This document shows, in pieces, positions 6,836 through 8,166 of a stretch of 8,166 nt of DNA. Under the pieces are notes generated by a model, which did no database searches, was not told the origin of the DNA, and saw only the letters and a program-made list of their open reading frames with translations. Source of the stretch: Planctomycetota bacterium (GTDB lineage: Bacteria > Planctomycetota > UBA1135 > GCA-002686595); contig WTJQ01000448.1 of NCBI GenBank assembly GCA_011524785.1, forward strand, positions 1 to 8,166, read 5' to 3'. Each line of letters begins with the position of its first letter. Position 1 is the stretch's first letter. The translations under genes were made by a program, and so were the position numbers.

Positions 6836-8166
6836 GTGGAGGTCCCTGCGCCTCGGATTCCCCTCGTGGCCGCGCTCCTCGCGGTCTGCGCCTTCGGTCC
6901 GGCAGCCCTTGGGGGGTTCGCCTACGACGACCTCGAGGCGATCCGCGGCAACCCCGTCATCGAGGGCGGCGCGCCCTGGTGGACGGCCTTCACGCGGGAC
7001 TACTGGGAGCACCTGGGGGCCGCCGGCCACTGGCGCCCCACCGCGACCCTGACCCTTCGCCTGGTCCACCTGGCGGCCGGTGAGAGCCCTGCCGCCCAGC
7101 ACGCGGCCTCTGTACTCCTGCACGCCGCGGCCGCCGCCCTGCTCGGGTCCCTTCTCCTGCGCCTTGGCCTCGCCGCCCGGGCAGCCGCGGCAGCGGCCGT
7201 CCTGTTCGCCATCCACCCTGCCCTGGCGGACGGCGTCGCGTGGATCAGCGGCCGCAGCTCGCCCGTGTCGGCGGTTGGCGGCCTGCTGGGCCTCCACATG
7301 CTCGCGCGGACGCGTGGCTCCGGGTCCACGTGCCTCGCCGCGGCCGCGACGGTCCTGCTCGCCGCCCTCGGCAAGGAGGACGGCCTGGCCTTCGCTCCGG
7401 TGGCGGCGCTCATGGCCGCCAGACTGGGGCGGATCCGCGCCGGACTCCTCGGAGCGGCCCTGGGCGTCCTGTCCTGGTCGCTCCTGCGACTGATCACGTA
7501 TGGCGAGGCGCTCCCGAGCGCGCCGAGCTCGCCCCTGGCTGCCCTCGGCCTCATCGAACGCGCGACCATTGGCGGCTGGGCCTGGCTCGGGGGCCTGCGG
7601 GCCCTCGCCGCGCCCATCGCCCTCGTTCCGGGCCGAGCCCCGCTGCATGCGGAGGAGCTGGCCGCCGCGTGGCCACTGCCTGGCCTGCTGATGGCCCTGG
7701 CCCTCCCCACGCTCGGACTCGTCCTCTCAGCGCGCGCGCTTCGATCCCCACGCGCCCTCGCCCTGGCCAGCGCTGGGACCGCCTGCCTGGCCACCGTCCC
7801 GACCCTGCAACTCGTCCCCGCGGGTGAGGTCTTCGCGACCCGCTTCCTCTACCTGCCCCTCCTGTTCGCGGCCCCCGCCCTCGGGCTCGCGCTGGGACGT
7901 CTGCCCCTCGCCGCGCACGCCGCCCTCACCGGGCTCCTGGTCGTGCTCAGCTGGACCGCCAGCTCTCCCTACGCCAGTCGGGAGGCCTACTGGCAGGCGC
8001 GCGTCGCGTTCGAGCCCGAGGACGAGCGCGCCTGGAACGCCCTCGGGAACGCAGCCCTCGAGGCCGGCGACGGCGCGCTCGCCGAGGAGCGCCTGCTCCG
8101 CGCGCTCGAGGCGCAGCAGCACGCTTCCGAGGTTGCGATGGGCCACCGGGTTCGCTGGCCCTCGGA
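6836..8166 (+). CDS. TMTC-like GT-C membrane glycosyltransferase with C-terminal TPR, truncated by the window edge
   Basis: The frame is open from the GTG at 6836 to the window end (443 complete codons); the stop lies outside. The architecture is that of bacterial relatives of TMTC O-mannosyltransferases: a GT-C membrane domain followed by tetratricopeptide repeats. A first hydrophobic segment (about 8-27) leads into FAYDD (acidic pair D31-D32, the expected GT-C first-loop motif), then DYW (55-57) and HWRP (65-68), and then the family motif HPALADGVAWISGR (127-140). Several further Ala/Leu-rich membrane segments run to about residue 380. Residues about 397-430 form one TPR (W400, L403, G404, A407, G411, A416, L420, A423). 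More repeats probably follow outside. GTG 6836 lies only 3 bases after the previous stop, with GAGGG 10 bases before it; a later GTG at 6866 is a weaker alternative because it would cut into the first membrane segment. Lipid-linked sugar transfer on the periplasmic face is expected from the family; the acceptor is unknown. Confidence 0.85.
   Translation, partial: MEVPAPRIPLVAALLAVCAFGPAALGGFAYDDLEAIRGNPVIEGGAPWWTAFTRDYWEHLGAAGHWRPTATLTLRLVHLAAGESPAAQHAASVLLHAAAAALLGSLLLRLGLAARAAAAAAVLFAIHPALADGVAWISGRSSPVSAVGGLLGLHMLARTRGSGSTCLAAAATVLLAALGKEDGLAFAPVAALMAARLGRIRAGLLGAALGVLSWSLLRLITYGEALPSAPSSPLAALGLIERATIGGWAWLGGLRALAAPIALVPGRAPLHAEELAAAWPLPGLLMALALPTLGLVLSARALRSPRALALASAGTACLATVPTLQLVPAGEVFATRFLYLPLLFAAPALGLALGRLPLAAHAALTGLLVVLSWTASSPYASREAYWQARVAFEPEDERAWNALGNAALEAGDGALAEERLLRALEAQQHASEVAMGHRVRWPS

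Noticed and set aside
5720..7648. A 642-codon open frame on the minus strand, antisense to the GT9, methyltransferase and TMTC-like genes
   Set aside because: It crosses three well-supported genes on the other strand and has only low-complexity Arg/Glu/Gly/Ala composition. It is a codon-bias shadow.

Overview
The window is very G+C-rich throughout (well over half, with third codon positions almost always G or C) and is densely coded. A lipobox-bearing lipoprotein and a glycosyltransferase family 9 (heptosyltransferase-type) protein point to a diderm bacterium. The style would fit groups such as Myxococcota or Planctomycetota, but that is inference and no marker gene is present to place it. 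There are no rRNA, tRNA, CRISPR or insertion-sequence features that I can see.

Layout. A 5'-truncated SAM-dependent methyltransferase runs rightward from the left edge (1-608). It converges on a leftward two-gene operon. In that operon a 749-residue polytopic membrane protein resembling PMT/ArnT-type GT-C glycosyltransferases (4616 to 2367) is followed, with a 4-base ATGA overlap, by a 576-residue lipoprotein of unknown family (2370 to 640). A 120-base intergenic region (4617-4736) separates this operon from a divergent rightward operon. The rightward operon carries a GT9 glycosyltransferase (4737-5966), a zinc-ribbon class I methyltransferase joined to it by another ATGA overlap (5963-6832), and a TMTC-like GT-C membrane protein with a C-terminal TPR (6836 to beyond the right edge).

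Taken together this looks like part of a cell-envelope glycan locus. The GT9 enzyme and two methyltransferases would build and decorate a saccharide in the cytoplasm, and two different polytopic GT-C-like proteins could transfer lipid-linked sugars on the periplasmic side. The least explained part is the leftward pair. Its membrane protein carries about 320 extra C-terminal residues with a canonical EF-hand calcium loop, and it is translationally coupled to a large lipoprotein that I cannot place in any family. I found no clear evidence of a defence, mobile or CRISPR-type system.
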